From positions 17,640,001 to 17,704,000 of the forward strand of contig JARDYH010000005.1 of assembly GCA_029215795.1 (NCBI GenBank): a stretch of DNA of 64,000 nucleotides. Reading direction: 5' to 3'. Below, piece after piece: positions 1 to 10,549 of this stretch. Within the stretch, counting starts at the first letter, position 1. Each line of letters starts with the position of its first letter. A program made the translations under genes and the position numbers. Origin of the DNA: Anniella stebbinsi (taxonomy: Eukaryota; Chordata; Lepidosauria; Squamata; Anniellidae). The notes under the pieces were generated by a model that worked only from the letters and a program-made list of their open reading frames with translations, was not told the DNA's origin and ran no database searches.

Positions 1-667
1 CATGCACTGCCCTTCCAATTTCCTGTAACAGCCTGTCATGCCGAGCATGTGTACATGCCAAGGAGGGCAACAGGGCTCTATTATGCATGATGGGGAACCC
101 ACCATGTGTGGACATTACAACTGCACAGAGAAGGATTGTGTCCTTTCTTTATGGAAACTTTAGCTTTGAATATTAAACAAAACTTGCTCAAAAAGGCCCG
201 CCCATTTATTGTACAATAAAATGATGATCTGGAAGACTGGCTCAATTTGTACCTTGCTAAGGCTTTGGCAATCAAGAGCTCCCTTTGTGGGTTCACATAG
301 TCTGTCCTCCCTTATTCACAAGTTTCTTCCACATCCTGGTGTTAGCTAACCATAGTTTCCTGTGACATTCAAAGTGGCAAATTATGGTTAGTTCCTTGCC
401 TCACTTCCACACAGTGTCCAGGTTTGAATGATCACCGGGGGGGGGGGGGGGGGGGGGAGCTTCTCCTGCCCTTGCATGGCGTGACTTCTCTAACTGCTCC
501 TGCATGTCATCCAAACCTGGCATGTTGCACAGGTTTGGATGACAGACTTGCAGTAGGGGTTGTAGGGTGGGTATGAAGCTACCCCTGCCATGCCACGTGC
601 CAGGTTTGGATGATGCGCTGGAGCCTGGGAAATTATGTAAATGACAGCATGTATGGAGAGATGCCAC
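1..667. repeat. Low-complexity region with repeated CAGGTTTGGATGA motifs and a poly-G run
   Basis: The motif CAGGTTTGGATGA or close variants occurs in both orientations near 418, 508, 530 and 600, so this stretch is probably a decayed inverted-repeat element. A pure G run lies at about 437-457 and is typical of a length-variable homopolymer. Short opposing reads of the motif AACCATAGTTTCC/TTATGGTTAG near 340-395 add to the inverted character. No coding frame here is credible; the frames present are short and cross the homopolymer. Confidence 0.45.
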
Positions 668-1449
668 AATGGCTTGTTTTCCCCTGCAATCACTGAAACA
701 ACCCCGCAGGTTTACAGACCCTCTTCAGACGTCACACCAAATTGTGGTTTGCCAAATCAGGATGCGAACGAGAAAGCGAGCATATAAGAACAAGGGCGCT
801 AAAGCACCATGCCATGGTTTGATGTTAATATCTCAGTATGGCCTGTATGTTTGACAGAAGTCTCTTGGTCAAACATAAGTGATATTTAATTAGAGCCAGA
901 CTTAAATTTTGTGGTTTAGGACAATATTAAGATACTCTAAGACAGTTGCTTCTTGGCACATTTTAAAATACAAAATAATACTAAAATCCTTAAGGGCCTT
1001 TCCTATTTGTGCTAGAAGTAGCATTGGTTGATAAGCCATTTTACGTTTCTTTTTTTACTTTAGCAAGAGATTCTTTCAAAAGATATAGAGTTTTGATTGC
1101 ACACATGCTATGCAGCCATGGAGTCACAATGGACATGAGCACATGATGGGTGTAGACACAACACAGTTGCAGCCGTCCTTTGGATAAATTTAAAGTCTAA
1201 ACACAGGCCAAATTTTATTTGTAATGCTTTTGAGAGTTCTGCATAGAAAGCAATAAACTTACTGCAGTAAGTCCTCTGCCAATTACAGTTTCGAAGTTTT
1301 GAGCCAGCTGTGTACCCTGGCTCATGAATCAACAGACTGGGGTGCTTTTGCCATGGCTTCATCAGTTGTGCTACATTTTAATACTGTTTTTATGTGGTGG
1401 CCCTGCTTGTTACAAGTCTCTCCTGTGGTTTGAGACTGACAGTTTCTTA
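668..1449. other. Unassigned non-coding stretch
   Basis: AT-rich sequence without a recognisable repeat, RNA gene or long open frame. I see nothing in it that supports a function. Confidence 0.5.
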
Positions 1450-1959
1450 GGCCCCCTCTACAAGGTTCCCCGATTGTGCGCATCTCCTGACAATTGCTTT
1501 TACACCTAATGAAACTCGCTTTAAAGTTGTTGACATGCATGCAAATGTTGCTAAAAGTAATACACTTTGTCCCAGGTTTTGCACCCTTTATTCTCCCCGC
1601 CTACCAGAATCTCCCGCCTTTGGTTACCTAGATTACCTGCCAGGAATGATGTGGTTAACCTGTTTGGCTACCTCTCTCCCCTCCAATTTTGCCACCAGCT
1701 GAAGTTGTCCCCCCTCCCAAAACTGCTCAGGAGTAAATGGGAATGTGCCCTATAAGTTTCCCCCTCCAGCACCCTTTGAAAACTTATTTTTAGTCAGGGC
1801 TGCCTCTCTCTGTCCCCCCCCCCCTTTTCGCCCAATTGCCATTTCAAGTGAATTGGTCAGGAGTAAATGGGAATGTGCCTCACACACACACATGCCAAAA
1901 CAGACGGGAGTGCTGCTTCGTTTCTTCCCCCTCCTCTTCCTAGCGAGCTCAACCGTTGT

Positions 1960-2000
<41 letters not shown>

Positions 2001-2366
2001 CTCATGTCAGGAACCCAGCAAGAAGCGAGGGGAAGATATGTCTAAGCTGATAGCTAATTATGCACACATCCTTCCTACCCCCTTTACTTCTCGTGAAACC
2101 ACCTCCATCTGGCAGAAGGGGCAGTTCTATGCATGACATCAATACCATCTGATTGTTAATGCGCCTCCTCACAAAATTGTTTACATGGACATAAGGCTCT
2201 GTTACTCCCGCGGTAAATTAAAAGTTGCTATTTAACGCGCATTCAAAAATCTGAATAATTGAAGATAAAACGCTCCTGGACCCCTAATTTGCGCTCCGCT
2301 CTTGTAGAGGTAAATTTGGTAATGTGCCTTGAAAGAGCTTTAAATCGCTCTTGTAGAGGCACCCCC
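1450..2366. mobile_element. Family C DNA-transposon-like element, interrupted
   Basis: The left end (CCCTCTACAAGG, about 1453) and the right end (CTCTTGTAGAGG, about 2350-2361) are inverted copies. Both inner flanks carry the family's motifs, such as GCGCAT, CGCTTTAAAG and CGGTAAATTAAAA, which are also seen in copies at 29078-29424 and 51398-51752. About 600 bases of unrelated pyrimidine-rich sequence (roughly 1535-2140) sit in the middle, so the element has either received an insertion or is a longer relative. Inside that insert, GGAGTAAATGGGAATGTGCC appears twice, at about 1730 and 1860. The superfamily is not determined. Confidence 0.55.
1961..1997. repeat. (AC)n microsatellite
   Basis: An uninterrupted AC dinucleotide tract within the foreign middle part of the family C element. 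Open frames across it encode Thr-His runs and are artefacts. Confidence 0.95.
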
Positions 2367-2660
2367 ACACTCTCTCATACCTTACAGTTCAGTGCCAAAC
2401 ATGATGTAATTGTATTGGAGGGATTCATACTTCCCAAATACTAGATGTGCTAGGGTGGGTATCTAACACACAGTCTGCATGATATAACAGGCCGTTCTGT
2501 TGGGCTTAGTCCATGCGGTGAAGTGGAGTGGCTTCTCAACCAAGAGTATAGCCACAGACAGCCTGCAGGGAGACTGCCCCCTTTGGAAATATCCCAGGTC
2601 CCTTTTCAGCTTTTTATTTTTTTAAAGCTTGTTGCTCACTTATTGAAGATGCAAGTAAAA
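2367..2660. other. Unassigned non-coding stretch
   Basis: No recognisable repeat or gene. It lies between the family C element and a SINE. Confidence 0.5.
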
Positions 2661-2905
2661 AGGTATAGATTATTTATTTATTTATTGCATTTATATCCTG
2701 CCTTTTTTCATCCAAGGAACTCAAGGCAGCATATATAATCTTCTCCATTTTATTCTCACGACAACAACCCTGTAAGGTAAGTTGGGCTGAGAGTCTGTGA
2801 CTGGCTCAAAGTCATCCAGTGGGTTTCCATGGCCGAGTGGGAACTAGAACCTGGATCTCCCAACTCACAGTCAAACACTTTAGCCGCTACACTACACTTT
2901 AGCCA
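2661..2905 (-). mobile_element. tRNA-derived SINE, reverse orientation
   Basis: Read on the minus strand it starts with a tRNA-like head (GTGTAGTGTAGCGGCTAAAG, a box A-like block) and a degraded box B-like GGTTCTAGTTCCC. The body follows with CCAGTCACAGACTCTC and AGGGTTGTTGT, and it ends in an ATAAATAAATAA tail (plus-strand TTTATTTATTTA at about 2669-2685). This is a very common SINE layout in squamates. It is a repeat, not a tRNA gene: there is no cloverleaf 3' half. Confidence 0.8.
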
Positions 2906-3221
2906 CATAATATTCTCCATCACTCAGTGATGCACTTCAGTTTTATGGAGCTTGAGGGATTTAACTTTAAATTGTGTTACCTATATTTAGGTATTCATTC
3001 TGTATTGACACCCTGTGTGTACCCCAAGCACCCTCCTCACAAAATACCTGGCTATGGGCTTGTTTTCAATTCATCCTATCCCAAGACTATGGTAGCCTGG
3101 CTTTTTCAAAAGAGGGTCCTGCATATTGTTATCTCAGTTTAATAAGGCAGAATATGAACAAGCCTTTTGGCTGTGCGTGCCAAAGCAAGTTTTTTGTCCA
3201 CCTGTATAATTAGGAAAGTAT
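2906..3221. other. Unassigned non-coding stretch
   Basis: No repeat or gene recognised. Confidence 0.45.
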
Positions 3222-3365
3222 GATTAACAGCTTGGGAGCAAGCCAGGATGTTAAACCAACCTCAAACAATGGCTCAATATCCTGGCTTGTTCCAAAGTCA
3301 TTATCCATAGTTTCCCAGTTTGGACAAAATAGGAAACGATAGTTAATGTAAGGCTTCCTGGTTTG
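3222..3365. repeat. Short inverted repeat, probable decayed MITE
   Basis: The motif AAGCCAGGATGTT near 3240 is read back in inverted form as ATATCCTGGCTTGTT near 3278, and AACTATGG/CCATAGTTT motifs lie beside it. It resembles hairpin remnants elsewhere in the window, but the family is not identified. Confidence 0.4.
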
Positions 3366-4129
3366 TTTGCAGAGAGAAGCAAAGGGGCTCCATCATGGAG
3401 GAAAGTCTTGTTCATATCTCAGTTTATTAAGTCAAGATATGACTCCACTTGGCATCTTGAGAAAAACCTGTTGTCCTTTCTGACTGCCTGATGGCAGTTC
3501 TCCTTTGTACACCACTTAGGCAAGAGACCTATTCACTGTCATTCACGCTTTGGTGACTTTCATATTAGATTGCTGTAATGCACTTCATGTTGAGTTGCCT
3601 TTGAAGTTGCTCCACAAACTTCTGTTAGTGTAAAATGTTCCTGGTTGATTTGTTGGAGACTTCAAGCCAGCTTTCCGATATTTCTGGTAGAGGAAATTTC
3701 TGAGCCACTCTTCTGTCCGAGAGCCCAGGCTGGTGTAGAGTTAAACAAATAAAATAATTAAAATTTCAACAATAGAGCAATGGTAGAATCCATCCAATAA
3801 ATAAGGCTGAACCAGAAAATACCCATATTCAAACATCTGGCGACCAGTTTTGTTTCTGGGGCTAAACTTGAGGCACTGCTTTTAAACATCAAAGCCTAGA
3901 TTTGCCTGGGTCCTGATTATTTCTACATCCCTGCCCTAGAGATCTCTTAATGAGGTCCTTTAAAAGGTTCCACCTCATATGAAGGCTGCAGGATGTGCCA
4001 ATTGTCTTGCTCCTAGCAGCAGCTTCAGCAGCAGAAAATAACAGAATCCAGCCATGAAATTATTTTAGAACCACATTCAGTAAGGCAAAAAGTCATGATC
4101 CAAATTACTTCCTCGAAAAGGTAGGTTTT
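3366..4129. other. Probable old L2-type LINE remnant, poorly preserved
   Basis: Phrases typical of the 3' part of vertebrate L2-like LINEs are present between about 3480 and 4035, for example GCCCTAGAGATCTCTT and GAGGTCC with GTTCCACCTCAT, but no frame is open. The surrounding sequence is unassigned. Confidence 0.35.
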
Positions 4130-4316
4130 GCGGAAGGCCATTGCATAGGAATCAGTCTTAAACAGTTGGTCCATCTATCCCATTATTGCCACACTGACTG
4201 CCAGTCAGAATTTTACAGAGGTGTCTTTCTAGCTTTAACTGGAGAGTCTGGTGATTGAACCTGGAGCCTTCTGTATGCAAAGCTGGAGCTCTACCCCTGA
4301 GCCACAACCCATTCCA
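4130..4316 (-). mobile_element. tRNA-derived SINE (second type), reverse orientation
   Basis: On the minus strand, GGCTCAGGGGTAGAGC (box A-like) is followed by TTTGCATACAGAAGG and GGTTCAATC (box B-like). A non-tRNA body containing GGCAGTCAGTGTGGCAATA and GATAGATGGACCAA comes next. The same family occurs at 34998-35170, 42590-42755 and, in part, 46400-46560. It is a polymerase III-type retroposon, not a functional tRNA. Confidence 0.75.
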
Positions 4317-4959
4317 TGGAGAAAAAGGAGGCGAGACAGACTTCCCTTGGAAGAGAATTCTGGAGCCTGGACACAGCCACGGAGATGTTGGCAGACACAG
4401 GAGGGCCTCCAAAGACTATCTCAATAGACAGGCAGTCCTTCAAATATCCTGGTCCCAATCTATATGGTTGATTTAGTGCAGGACAAGAGCATATCAGGTT
4501 CATTTATGACAAATGATGCTCTTGCCAATGTGCAGCAACTCCATAGCTTCCCTCTGGAAAAAGTGAATTTTCAGAAAGTCCTTTTTGTGTGTCTTTTTTT
4601 CCTTAAACAGAGGTTCCGTGCAATGTGCCCTGTCCCCTCACTTTAAATCCTGGGCATACCTCTATGACCTGGCAGTGATGTGGTCAAGGGGTGGGACCAC
4701 TTCTTTCCACCCCACACCCCCATTCCTTTTTCCTTATTTGCAGAAGGATGCTTTTGGACACAGGCTTCCTTTCTCACTTAGTACTTACCTTGTGCTGTTC
4801 CATTCTTTCAGTATATTGCAATAGTGCTGTTTTCCCATTCTCAATATGTAGCCTAGCGCAGTAGCTGCTATACCCCATTCACTGTATGCAGCCTATTTTC
4901 CCCTTTCATAATAGTGCAGTAGCAGGGGGAGGACAGCAAAGGACAGTCCCATTGCAATT
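4317..4959. other. Unassigned non-coding stretch
   Basis: No repeat family or gene recognised. Short open frames here have no recognisable domains. Confidence 0.45.
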
Positions 4960-5486
4960 AGGGTGGTCATGTGTCCTGCTTTGCAGAGGACAGTCCTCTA
5001 TTTGGAGGCATCCTCTAGTTGAAGTGCTGTCTGGTCCGAGTTGGGTTTAAAGATAAAGAACCATATCAAGAAGGTCCATCGGGTCTTGAAGTTGTCCATC
5101 AACCTGGAGAGCAGACTGAGCAGGCATACAGATCACGGTCTTTCCCCACTGTGGTGAAGTGCATTTTATTTTTCCTTAAAAGATAGTTATTTATACATTT
5201 GCAGCGACACCTATATATTAGCATATACAACGTCACACCAATCACTTTTTCGGCAATGTGAAAGGGGCAAATCTAGTTGACACTCCAGTGACTGAGGAGA
5301 TATGCCTTTATTTTGAAGGGCCAGGGAAGATATTAATGAATAAGAGGCATTTTTTGTGATGACTGTCCGTTTTGTTAATTGTTATAGTAAAACAAACAAA
5401 CATATACCCTGCTTTTAAAACGTTATTGAAGAGGAGAATATTTCTTTTAAAATATAGATAAAAAGGAGGACAGCATGGCAACCTTA
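4960..5486. mobile_element. Family B element, DNA-transposon-like
   Basis: The left end TAGGGTGGTCATGTGTCCT is approximately inverted at the right end (AGGACAGCATGGCAACCTTA), giving imperfect terminal inverted repeats about 525 bp apart. Internal phrases such as GACAGTCCTCTATTTGG, GGGTTTAAAGATAAAG and TTTGCA with ATATTAGCATAT recur in the copies near 35731, 42482, 44388, 57095 and 58875. No transposase frame is present, so it is non-autonomous. No convincing target duplication was found. Confidence 0.6.
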
Positions 5487-5951
5487 TTTTCTAGGAGTCT
5501 TGTATTCTCAGCAAGCTTCCAATTCCCTTTTTGAATCACTGGCCTATGGAGTGGCTCTGGGCAAATCACTATCTCTTCATTTCAGTTCTCCCACCCCCGG
5601 TTGTAAAAACAGCAAGAATTGATAAGAGTGGTGACCGATCAGACTGAAAAACATGTGCTTAAAGAGATAATGGCTAATTATTGTCTTACATGGTAGATGC
5701 CCCCGTGATGAACAAATATTGGGGGAAATGCTGTTGGAAATAGGAGGTAAAATTCCATTTGAACCAAAAATATTCCTGCTGAGTAATTTTGGAAATAGTT
5801 TTGGCAGGGGATTAATAGCAACTACAATGGAAGCTCTTCTAAATGGAAAAAGGTGTGGTGCGGGCCTGTATTTTTGACAGCTGGTTGAGAATTTAGAATG
5901 GGCTTGTTGACTTCAGTGGCATATCTGGGGAAATAAAGGGAAAACATTTCA
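5487..5951. other. Unassigned flank of the DIRS element
   Basis: No gene or repeat recognised. This is the host sequence into which the DIRS retrotransposon at 5952 inserted. Confidence 0.5.
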
Positions 5952-6110
5952 GTTCTTCTTCGTGGTCTCTGTGCATCACACATATATGGGCTCCGCGCCG
6001 GCGCCGAGCCCCAATCGGGAAACTTCACTAGCTAGCTTAGTGCTTTTTGGCGGGAACCCCTCCCCACACCATCCATTGCGCATGCTCCGGGTCCCGCCTT
6101 ACCTCAGTTC
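5952..6110 (+). repeat. DIRS left inverted terminal repeat
   Basis: From CACACATATATGGG (about 5978) to CCTTACCTCAGTTC (6110) this is nearly identical to the reverse complement of 11796-11929. The outer 25 bases match less well. The repeat contains GCGCCGGCGCCGAGCC, the motif AGCTAGCTTAG and CATTGCGCATGCTCC. In DIRS elements the terminal repeats carry the transcription start and the recombination ends; which bases do this here is not visible. Confidence 0.9.
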
Positions 6111-6304
6111 TTCTTCGACCGCTTGCTGATTAGCCTCGCGGGAGACTTCTCCGGTAGAAACCGTTCGTATTCCTCTGAAAAACAGAGACGTGTATAATTA
6201 GTTAGCTTAGTGTAGTAGTATAGTTAGTTAGTATACAGTTATATATAAAAAAAAAAAAAAGATTTTATCGTTAAAGTTAAGTTAGTTTTCTGTCTTAAGA
6301 GAAT
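6111..6304 (+). promoter_or_regulatory. DIRS 5' leader with TATA-like A-rich tract
   Basis: Between the left terminal repeat and the gag-like start lies an untranslated leader. It holds repeated GTTAG motifs and TTATATATAAA followed by a run of A at about 6238-6260, roughly 50 bases before the ATG. The sequence fits a TATA-like element, but DIRS transcripts are expected to start inside the terminal repeat, so this role is a guess. Confidence 0.35.
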
Positions 6305-8644
6305 ATGGCGCAGAAGGCACTTTTCAAGCACTGCGCACGGTGTAGGGCCAAGTTGACCCTCACCGATGGACACTCATTGTGCCTCGTGTGTTTGGGGGAA
6401 GGACATGTTGTGGACTCCTGTCCCCATTGCTCCGTTTTTTCCCGCCAGACTAGGCGGAACAGGGCTGATAGGTTGAAAAGCCTATTGTGGAGTAAAGCCC
6501 TGTCTGCGGTGGACCGACCGCGCAAGAAACATGCTTCGGGGACGAAATCCCCACGTCCAATAGACTCGGATACCGAGGGACAAACCTCCGGAGAGCGTGG
6601 GCAAACACCCGTAAATCGCTCGAATCCGGCATCGCCCTGCTCCTCTCCCTGTAGAGATGCAGCAGTGGATCCATTACCGCGGCCTGCGGAGAAGCCCGGC
6701 AAGAAATCCTCCATGCCGGCCAAGAAGTTGACCAAAGCTAAGACCAAGTCTTCAAAGTCTTCGAAGTCTAAAGCTTCGGTGTCGACCCTGGATACAGTGC
6801 CGAAATCAACACCATCGGCGACGAGGGAAGATCGGCCGTCGACGTCGAAGCGTCCATCGACATCGATGTTGGAATCGCCGACTTCTGCAAAACGACCTTC
6901 GACATCGACAAAGCATCGGCCGAAAACTTCATCGACGATGACCCAAAGATCAGCGTTGTCGACGTCGAGGAAATCGACGCCGACGGCACCGGTGTCGGCA
7001 TCACCTTCGATACCGACTAAACAGTCTTCGGTACCGGCTCGAAAGCAGTCTACTCCGACACCGTCTCGGCCGGCGTCGTCGCCGATCATATCTCAGCGTT
7101 CTACTACGCTGGCACATCGAGCGACATCGCTCCCTCCTCGGTCGGTCTTGCCGACGTCGGAGTTGGAAGTTGCCTCCTCAGATGTGGAGCTGGTGGACAT
7201 AGTCCAGTCCGACTTGTCCCTGATGCTCGATACCGAAGCGCAGAGGGATGTCGATGAGGGGCGGCACCCGTTGTCAATAGCATCACCGGCGTCGAAGGCG
7301 TCCAGAACTCCTACATATCGATCCCGATCTCGATCCCGATCACAGTCTCAATCTCGATCTCGGCGATGGGAGTCTTACTCCGACAGGTCCAGAAGCAGAT
7401 CCCGTCATCGCAGCGAGCCACGTTACCTTTTTGACCCCTATACGGGGAAGAGAATAGGTCGTCCCTCAACACAGCGCAGGGGGCATCGTATCGCTACCGC
7501 ACGGGAACAGTCATCAACAGCACTCCAAACGGTGTCAGCTGCGGTTCGTCATAGGTCACCTTCACCTACATCTGGCGACGGATACGCTTCTGACTCATCC
7601 TCAGCAAGATCTCTGGCCCCATCAATGCCCTCTCCACCTGAAGGCGTTGGGTCTACTGAAAGGCCTTCGCCATCACTAGAGCTTGGCTCCTTTTCCGACC
7701 AAATGCAACGGATGGCTCAGTCCCTCGGTCTGGATATTCAACAGCCGCAAGATGACTTGAATGACAAGATTTATGATGTCATGTATTCTGAGCCAGCGCC
7801 TCAACTCACCTTACCATTGGTGCCCACGCTGCTTAAAACTTTTAAAAGCTCATGGGAAAACCCGAGCACGGCACGAGCCACATCAAAACGTCTTGACACC
7901 TTATATAAGGTTAAAGACACCGACGCACCATATTTGTCCAGTCACCCAAGGCCTAACTCCATAGTGGTAGAATCCTCTCAAGGCCGCTCCGGCAAGAGTC
8001 ATTCCACGCCCATTGACAAGGAGGGACGGAAGTTAGATGCATTTGGTCGTCGCATTTACTCATCAGCGACATTAGCGTTTAAAGTGGCAAATTACCAGGC
8101 AACAATGGCCAGGTATCAGCTTTTCCTCTGGGAAAAGATTTCCACATTGACAGATTATCTCCCAGATGATCAGCGAGAACTGGCCCGCGTGTTCCAGACG
8201 GAAGCAACTAGGCTGTCTAGACAACAACTGACGACAGCAAATCATCAAACTGACTGTGCAGCAAAAGCACTAGTAGGAGCAATTGGCCTACGAAGACACG
8301 CTTGGTTGCGAACCTCGACGCTGCCGAATGAGACCAAAGGCCGTATCGAAGATCTCCCCTTCGATGGTGAAGGCCTCTTCCACGCGACCACAGATACGAC
8401 AATGGATGTCATTCACAAAGCTAAGGTGACTGCGAGGAAAATGGGAGCTCCAGCGCAACAAATGCAGCCGCAAGCCCAGCCACGACGTTGGTACCGCTCG
8501 TTTCAATACCAGCCACGGCGACAACAGGAGCGCACACAACGTTTCCAGTCGCAGCAGCCTCAATCCTCTTTCCAGGCGAGAAAAGCTGCGCCTAGGTATC
8601 CCAAGACTCGCCGACAAGACACGACATCAAAACGGCGTCTTTGA
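6305..8644 (+). CDS. DIRS gag-like protein (ORF1), intact, 779 aa
   Basis: This is the putative nucleocapsid/structural protein of the retrotransposon. Residues about 9-41 form a Cys/His cluster of the pattern C-x2-C-x9-H-x2-C-x2-C-x4-H-x4-C-x2-C, typical of vertebrate DIRS ORF1 and likely to bind zinc. A long Ser/Thr/Pro/Lys-rich linker follows (about 60-330), then an Arg-Ser repeat block (about 336-375) resembling RS domains. A conserved C-terminal core starts near residue 508 (LLKTFKSSWENPSTA, then YLSSHPRPNSIVVESS). The C-terminal 60 residues are Gln/Arg rich. The ATG at 6305 is the first in frame and precedes the Cys cluster directly. The frame is unbroken over 779 codons and dense in CpG (many TCG serine codons), which argues for a young insertion. 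The RT frame opens upstream of the stop in the +1 frame, so the two overlap by about 200 bases. Confidence 0.85.
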   Translation: MAQKALFKHCARCRAKLTLTDGHSLCLVCLGEGHVVDSCPHCSVFSRQTRRNRADRLKSLLWSKALSAVDRPRKKHASGTKSPRPIDSDTEGQTSGERGQTPVNRSNPASPCSSPCRDAAVDPLPRPAEKPGKKSSMPAKKLTKAKTKSSKSSKSKASVSTLDTVPKSTPSATREDRPSTSKRPSTSMLESPTSAKRPSTSTKHRPKTSSTMTQRSALSTSRKSTPTAPVSASPSIPTKQSSVPARKQSTPTPSRPASSPIISQRSTTLAHRATSLPPRSVLPTSELEVASSDVELVDIVQSDLSLMLDTEAQRDVDEGRHPLSIASPASKASRTPTYRSRSRSRSQSQSRSRRWESYSDRSRSRSRHRSEPRYLFDPYTGKRIGRPSTQRRGHRIATAREQSSTALQTVSAAVRHRSPSPTSGDGYASDSSSARSLAPSMPSPPEGVGSTERPSPSLELGSFSDQMQRMAQSLGLDIQQPQDDLNDKIYDVMYSEPAPQLTLPLVPTLLKTFKSSWENPSTARATSKRLDTLYKVKDTDAPYLSSHPRPNSIVVESSQGRSGKSHSTPIDKEGRKLDAFGRRIYSSATLAFKVANYQATMARYQLFLWEKISTLTDYLPDDQRELARVFQTEATRLSRQQLTTANHQTDCAAKALVGAIGLRRHAWLRTSTLPNETKGRIEDLPFDGEGLFHATTDTTMDVIHKAKVTARKMGAPAQQMQPQAQPRRWYRSFQYQPRRQQERTQRFQSQQPQSSFQARKAAPRYPKTRRQDTTSKRRL

Positions 8645-10544
8645 CTTATTTCCCATCAGTTGTCACAAGCGCGAGCCCAACAGACTACTGCCGTTCGTAC
8701 AGCGCTGGGCGGCCATAACGAGCGACAAATGGGTGCTCTCCACGATCTCCGAAGGATATCGGATAGAATTTCAAACCCTTCCTCTTCTTGGCACCGTGAG
8801 GTACACCCTCTCATCTCCCACTCTCTGGCAAGAGGTGACTACCTTGTTGGAAAAAAATGCCATCGTACGTGTCCCTCCACGTCTCCTAAAAGCGGGTTTT
8901 TACTCGCACTACTTCACGGTTCCAAAGAAAGACGGGGGTCTTTGACCCATAATGGACCTCAGACGCCTAAACAAATTCATCAAACCAAAGAAATTTCGCA
9001 TGATCACATTGGCTCAGATCCTGCCACTCCTCAAGCGACACCGTTGGTTCACCTTGGTGGACCTCAAGGATGCCTACTTTCACATCCCAATACACCCCTC
9101 TCATCGAAAATATTTAAGATTCCTTATTGGAAAAAACGCTTATCAGTTCTCAGTTTTGCCCTTTGGCCTGCGGACTGCGCCAAGGGTCTTTACAAAATGT
9201 ATGGCGGTAGTGTGCGCACATCTCAGAGCACGGGACGTCGAATTGTACCCTTACCTCGACGATTGGCTTATCGTCTCGCCGTCCCAGTCACAAGCGCTCC
9301 GAGACGTACAACTTGTAACGTCCTGCCTCACCAGCCTGGGGCTACAAATAAACAAAGAAAAGTCCATTTTTCAACCAACCAAAATGATTCAATTTATAGG
9401 AATTCTCTTGGACTCAACTGTAGGTCGGGGCTTCCTTCCAGAGGAGCGCATACGAACCATTACGACGTTAGCTTCACGGCTCTCCCACAGTCCTCGCACG
9501 ACAGTGTTTGCTGTGCTCAGACTACTAGGCTTCATGGCCTCCGCAGTGTTCGTGGTCCGATGGGCACGCCTTTACATGCGCCCGCTACAGCAGCTCCTCC
9601 TCCAACATTACTGCCCGTTTCAAAACCCAAGAAAAATACTACTCACAGTTCCGTCGTCTCTCCGTCCTTCTTTCCGCTGGTGGTCGACGGCTTCTCACCT
9701 GAGCCAGGGCATGCCTTTCCATCAGGGCAGTCCCACTCGAGTCGTCACGACAGATGCCTCTCTGGAAGGATGGGGAGCTCACCTCGACAACCTAAAAATC
9801 CAAGGGAGGTGGTCACATGTCGAGTCCCGACTCCATATCAATCTCCTGGAGTTATTGGCAGTAAAACGAGCTCTACATGCTTTCTTGCCACACATTCAAG
9901 GCCAGCATGTGCGCATATTGTCAGACAACACCACTGTGGTGTGGTACATCAACAAAGAAGGCGGGACACGGTCTCATCGCATTCTGCGTCTGACACTAGA
10001 CATTCTGCACTGGGCCATTCACAGGGACATTTGTCTGTCCGCACTGCACATTGCAGGGACAGAGAATACGCAGGCCGACGCACTCAGTCGACAATTCGCC
10101 AACACCCACGAGTGGGAGTTGTCCCGCGATGTTCTGGGCCTCCTCTTTTCAAAATGGGGCACGCCATCGATAGACCTGTTTGCGACATCTGCAAATGCCG
10201 TTTGCCAGGCTTATTGTTCCCGGGCGGGAGTCGGACGTGCGTCGCTCGGAGATGCATTCCAGTGGGACTGGTCCAGCGGCTTCCTGTATATGTTCCCTCC
10301 CTTCCCGTTGATTCCAAAGATAGTGGCCAGGGCCGGCAGGTACTCTCTGGATGCGATTCTGGTGACCCCGTGGTGGCCAAGACAGCACTGGTTTACCACT
10401 CTCGCCCGTCTGTCAAGGCGGAACTGGTGGCACCTTCCAAAAATACCAGACCTACTGTCCAAGGATGCGGGAGCCATCCTACACCCCAACCTTCAATCCC
10501 TGAACCTCACGGCATGGAGGATTCAACCAGATGGCAATCGTTAG
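8430..10544 (+). pseudogene. DIRS reverse transcriptase / RNase H / methyltransferase-like polyprotein with one stop
   Basis: This frame copies the element RNA into DNA. It is open from about 8430, with no early ATG, overlaps the end of the gag-like ORF and ends at 10544. A single TGA at 8943-8945 interrupts it just after the motif FTVPKKDGGL, where RT families normally carry Arg; a CGA-to-TGA change (CpG decay) would explain it. After the stop, MDLRRLNKF begins a 530-codon open part. The RT active site YLDD is at 9252-9263. RNase H residues in the expected order are Asp (9753, TTDASLEGWGAHL), Glu (9849, ELLAVKRAL), Asp (9924, SDNTTVVWYINKEG) and Asp (10077, ADALSR). Downstream, SIDLFATS (about 10167) and MFPPFPLIPK (about 10290) match the DAM-like methyltransferase region of DIRS elements. 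Without readthrough of the stop the enzyme is cut before the RT core. Confidence 0.88.
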
Positions 10545-10549
10545 ATATG

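Noticed and set aside
6295..7089. 264-codon open frame on the minus strand with Val-Asp repeats
   Set aside because: Antisense of the gag-like ORF. The many TCG serine codons read as CGA/GAC-type codons in reverse, which removes stops; no domain is visible.
10084..10489. Three minus-strand frames opposite the RNase H/methyltransferase region
   Set aside because: Shadows of the plus-strand coding frame with no recognisable motif.
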